From: a bacterium
GTDB lineage: Bacteria; UBA9089; JAHJRX01
NCBI GenBank assembly: GCA_030017825.1
Contig: JASEGW010000023.1
Coordinates: 1-17,052, forward strand
Direction of reading: 5' to 3'
Length of the DNA stretch: 17,052 bases
In this document: one piece after another, positions 14,346-17,052 of the stretch
How positions within the stretch are numbered: position 1 is the stretch's first letter
Layout of the letters: every line of letters begins with the position of its first letter
Translations under genes and position numbers: made by a program
The notes under the pieces: model-generated
Database searches by the model: none
What the model saw: only the letters and a program-made list of their open reading frames with translations
What the model was told of the DNA's origin: nothing

Positions 14346-15045
14346 AGTTCTTTCTAAAGCAGGCATTACTTCTAGAAGAAATGCAGAAAAGTTAATTTTA
14401 GAGGGAAGGGTTAAGGTAAATAATCAAATTATTACCAAATTAGGAATTAAAGTAGATCCTTGCCTTGATGAGATTTTAGTAGAGAATAAGAAGATTAGTT
14501 TAGAAAAAAAAATATATTTGTTGCTTTATAAACCTAAAGGTTATATAACTACTTTATTAGATAAGCACCAAAGGCCAAAAGTAATAGATTTAATTGAAGG
14601 TATTAAAGAGAGAATTTATCCTGTAGGAAGACTGGATTTTGATACTTCGGGTGTTTTGTTATTAACCAATGATGGCGAGTTTTCTAATAAGCTTACTCAT
14701 CCTAAGTTTAAAGTTGAGAAGTCTTATTTAGTAACATTTGAAGGGTATATTTCAGATCAAAACATAAAAAAATTGAGATCAGGCGTTAATTTAGAAGATG
14801 GGCTTACCTTGCCAGCTAAGATAAAAATATTACAAAGAGACAAGAAATTTACTAAACTTTTAATGACCTTAAAGGAAGGTAGAAATAGGCAAATAAAAAG
14901 AATGGGTGAAGCTATTAACCATAAAGTGTTAAGTTTAGAAAGAATAGCTTTTGCTGGATTAGATTTGGGAAGTTTAAAAATGGGTGAGTATAGACATCTT
15001 ACCCAAGCTGAAAAAAATAGATTGTTGGGAGAGAATAATGATTGA
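14323..15045 (+). CDS. RluB/RsuA-family rRNA pseudouridine synthase
   Basis: The 240-residue enzyme isomerises a specific uridine in rRNA to pseudouridine. It has an N-terminal S4 RNA-binding domain (LHKVLSKAGITSRRNAEKLILEGRVKVNN) and the catalytic domain with GRLDFDTSGVLLLTNDGEF, where the Asp of GRLD is the nucleophile, and KEGRNRQIKRM. Its place after scpAB matches rluB in many bacteria, but the exact uridine cannot be told. ATG 14323 is preferred over TTG 14320 because GAGGA lies 8 nt upstream. It overlaps both neighbours, so translation is coupled. Confidence 0.94.
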   Translation: MTLERLHKVLSKAGITSRRNAEKLILEGRVKVNNQIITKLGIKVDPCLDEILVENKKISLEKKIYLLLYKPKGYITTLLDKHQRPKVIDLIEGIKERIYPVGRLDFDTSGVLLLTNDGEFSNKLTHPKFKVEKSYLVTFEGYISDQNIKKLRSGVNLEDGLTLPAKIKILQRDKKFTKLLMTLKEGRNRQIKRMGEAINHKVLSLERIAFAGLDLGSLKMGEYRHLTQAEKNRLLGENND

Positions 15046-15691
15046 TCTGCATATGCATTCCTTGCTTAGTGATGGGATTCTACTTCCTTCCGAGTTAGCC
15101 AGGCAAGCCAAAGAAAAAGGGTATAAAATTATCGCTATTACCGATCACGCTGATTCTTCCAATATAGATTTTATTATACCTCGAATAGCTAAAGTAAGTA
15201 AGGAATTAAGTACTTATTTGAAAATTGAAGTAATTCCAGGTATTGAAATTACCCATGCTCCTCCTCAAGTTATTCCTGATCTAGTAAATGAAAGCAGGAG
15301 TTTAGGAGCAAAAATTGTTATAGTTCATGGAGAAACAATTTGTGAACCTGTGGCAAAGGGTACTAATTGGGCAGCTTTAAACTGCGATATTGATATCTTG
15401 GCTCATCCTGGTTTAATTTGCGAAGATGAAGTAAAGCTTGCCAAGAAAAATAACATTGCTTTAGAAATAACCACTCGTTTAAGTCATTCTGTGTGTAATG
15501 GGCATGTAGTTAATATGTCTAAGAACATAGGAGCTAAATTAGTAATAAACTCAGATGCTCATACTGATGGAGATATACTAAATAAATCAAAAATATATGA
15601 TATTGCTAAAGGTGCAAGCTTAAAAGAAGAAGAAATAGAAAGAGCTTTAAATAACGCTCAAGAAATAGTAAATACCAGGATGATAAAGTGA
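15038..15691 (+). CDS. PHP-domain phosphoesterase (histidinol-phosphatase-like)
   Basis: The 217-residue protein is a single PHP domain with the full metal-ligand set: DLHMHS (H5, H7), SDG (D12), ITDHAD (H37), PGIEIT (E70), VIVHGE (H97), ILAHPG (H123) and INSDAHT (D173, H175). PHP enzymes hydrolyse phosphoesters with three metals. It resembles short stand-alone proteins annotated as histidinol-phosphatase domain proteins, but no his genes are near and the substrate is unknown. ATG 15038 is chosen over an earlier in-frame ATG at 14984 because GGGAGAG lies just upstream and the PHP fold begins at this Met. It overlaps the pseudouridine synthase gene by 8 nt. Confidence 0.92.
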   Translation: MIDLHMHSLLSDGILLPSELARQAKEKGYKIIAITDHADSSNIDFIIPRIAKVSKELSTYLKIEVIPGIEITHAPPQVIPDLVNESRSLGAKIVIVHGETICEPVAKGTNWAALNCDIDILAHPGLICEDEVKLAKKNNIALEITTRLSHSVCNGHVVNMSKNIGAKLVINSDAHTDGDILNKSKIYDIAKGASLKEEEIERALNNAQEIVNTRMIK

Positions 15692-16365
15692 CAAAGAAAA
15701 TTACTAAAAAAGATTTAAAGGAAGATAAATTATTAAATATAGTGTTAACAGGTATAGATTATCTCAAAAACAATAAGATTTCGGCTAAAAAGATTCTCTA
15801 TGCAATTGGGGCAATTTGTTTAATACTTTTTGTTGCTTATTCTTATGTAAAAGGTCAAAAACAAGAAGCTGAAACTTTATATAGGGAAGCCTTAAGAATT
15901 TACCAAGAAAGCAGCAATGAAGAAGGCTATAAGGAAGCAAAAGATACTTTTAAAAAAGCCTTAAAATTTAAACGCACAAGAGCTGGAAAATTAGCTTTCT
16001 TATATGCTGGAAATTGTTGTTATAAACTTAAAGAATATCAGGAAGCATTAAAACATTATAAGTCTTTTGTGCAGAATTTTGACGAATATCCTTTAATTGC
16101 ATTAGGATTTGTATCTTTAGCTAATACTGCAGAAGACTTAGATAATTTTCAAGAAGCTATTAACAGCTATAAAGAGCTAATTAGGAATTATCCTCAAAGC
16201 AGTTTAGTTCCTTATGCTAAAATAAGATTAGCTAAATGTTATGAAGAAATAAAAAATATCAAGGAAGCCAAAAAAGTATTAAAAAAAGTTATAGAAGAAT
16301 ATCCTGATACTAAATGGAAATTTATAGCTTCTTTTTATCTAAATATTATGAAAGAAGCAAATTAA
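15688..16365 (+). CDS. Tetratricopeptide repeat membrane protein
   Basis: The 225-residue protein has a lysine-rich N-terminus, one transmembrane segment at about 36-54 (ILYAIGAICLILFVAYSYV) and then TPR-like helical repeats at about 58-220, as in YEALRIYQ, AGNCCYKLKEYQEALKHYKSFVQNFDEYP and YKELIRNYPQSSLVPYAKIRLAKCYEE. The arrangement resembles YfgM/YbgF-like proteins that scaffold envelope assembly on the outer face of the membrane; the partner is unknown. The GTG start gives a GTGA overlap with the PHP gene, with AGGA 7 nt upstream. Confidence 0.85.
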   Translation: MTKKITKKDLKEDKLLNIVLTGIDYLKNNKISAKKILYAIGAICLILFVAYSYVKGQKQEAETLYREALRIYQESSNEEGYKEAKDTFKKALKFKRTRAGKLAFLYAGNCCYKLKEYQEALKHYKSFVQNFDEYPLIALGFVSLANTAEDLDNFQEAINSYKELIRNYPQSSLVPYAKIRLAKCYEEIKNIKEAKKVLKKVIEEYPDTKWKFIASFYLNIMKEAN

Positions 16366-16382
16366 ATAAAAAATGCTCAGAA

Positions 16383-16955
16383 ATGGAAAAACTGCCTTGT
16401 TCTTTCTTCAAAAGAAACACTCTTATTGTAGCTCAAGATTTATTAGGAAAGTATTTAGTAAGAGTTTGCAATAATAAGCTGATAGGTAAAATTGTAGAGA
16501 CTGAAGCTTATATGAGTAGTAACGATCCTGCTTGCCATGCCGCTAAAAAAAGAACTTCTCGTAACGAAATCATGTATCAAGATGCAGGTGTATTATATAT
16601 TTACCTCATTTACGGTATGTATTATTGTTTGAATATTGTTACCGAAGAAGAGGGAAAGCCTTGTGCAGTTCTTATTAGAGCTTTAGAACCCATAGAAGGA
16701 ATGCAACAGATGATGGAATATAGAAAAACACAGAAGATTAAGAACCTTACTAATGGCCCTAGCAAGCTTTGCCAAGCTTTAAATATTAATAAAAAATATA
16801 ATGGCATAGATATTAGCGGAGATAATTTTTATCTTACCAATGGAGAAGTAGAAGACTTTGAAATAGTGAAGGCCTCTCGCATTGGAATAAAGGTAGGCAC
16901 TGAAAATCTATGGCGTTTTTATATTAAAGATAATCCTTTTGTTTCAAAGACATAG
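16383..16955 (+). CDS. DNA-3-methyladenine glycosylase (AAG/MPG family)
   Basis: The 190-residue enzyme removes alkylated and deaminated purines in base excision repair. Motifs are LLGKYLVRV (20-28), the active-site glutamate in IVETEAY (E39), HAAKKRTSRNEIMY (52-65), GVLYIYLIYGMYYCLNIVT (69-87) and the RALEP motif (99-103). The length matches bacterial family members. An earlier in-frame ATG (16314) lies inside the TPR gene; ATG 16383 is preferred because it begins just before the conserved LP-x-x-F-F. The RBS is weak. It ends the long operon; no terminator is obvious after it. Confidence 0.95.
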   Translation: MEKLPCSFFKRNTLIVAQDLLGKYLVRVCNNKLIGKIVETEAYMSSNDPACHAAKKRTSRNEIMYQDAGVLYIYLIYGMYYCLNIVTEEEGKPCAVLIRALEPIEGMQQMMEYRKTQKIKNLTNGPSKLCQALNINKKYNGIDISGDNFYLTNGEVEDFEIVKASRIGIKVGTENLWRFYIKDNPFVSKT

Positions 16956-17020
16956 TAAAAAAGAAGTCAGAAGCAAGAAGACAAAATATATTTAATCATA
17001 TATGCAATCCAATAAAAAAA

Positions 17021-17052
17021 TTGACATAAAAACAATATTCTACCAATATATC
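17021..17052 (+). promoter_or_regulatory. Possible promoter at the window end
   Basis: A perfect TTGACA (17021-17026) after an A-run is followed by AT-rich sequence with CAATAT or AATATA at -10 distance. It may drive a gene beyond the window. A low-confidence call. Confidence 0.3.

Overview
The window is AT-rich bacterial chromosome. Genes are short and closely packed, mostly on the + strand; rpmB is the only convincing minus-strand gene. TTG or GTG starts behind good ribosome binding sites are common. No tRNA, rRNA, CRISPR array or phage gene was seen. The gene mix (a trpS-scpA-scpB-pseudouridine synthase run, a zinc-type L28, an HD-GYP protein, a COG1313-like radical SAM protein) suits a deep-branching, probably anaerobic, low-GC bacterium, but the sequence alone does not fix the phylum.

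Layout. (1) 1-242 holds repeat debris, including an intron-free copy of a repeat core. (2) 243-2871 encodes an LegB-like SDR sugar dehydratase, a sugar-phosphate nucleotidyltransferase and a membrane sugar-phosphate transferase, which fits activated-sugar synthesis and initiation of a surface glycan. (3) 2998-6547 encodes a membrane GAF protein with a degenerate GGDEF domain, a strong terminator, an HD-GYP protein and an overlapping radical SAM protein. (4) 6548-7439 is a nested mobile region: a 730-bp element with terminal inverted repeats and a 4-bp target duplication, holding a 534-nt ORF-less group II intron. (5) 7440-10644 encodes a small Cys-rich protein, then an Lrp/AsnC regulator, a PLP aminotransferase and GlyA, packed as an amino-acid operon. 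(6) 10645-11410 holds a short MITE, rpmB on the minus strand and an array of variable-arm palindromes. (7) 11411-16955 is a long tight operon: M50 protease, TrpS, ScpA, ScpB, RluB/RsuA-type pseudouridine synthase, PHP hydrolase, TPR membrane protein and 3-methyladenine DNA glycosylase.

The most notable system is the intergenic mobile DNA. The intron boundaries are set by an empty paralogous site at 1-75 and are supported by IBS/EBS pairing, a delta-delta' pair, a near-canonical domain V and a domain VI with a bulged branch-point A. The intron encodes no maturase, its domain IV is a tetraloop hairpin, and its domain VI carries an extra 86-nt loop. The host repeat core occurs next to two different terminal-repeat families (AACCTGAGTTC and GTAACTAYTCAGCA), each also present as a short MITE of about 65-68 bp.
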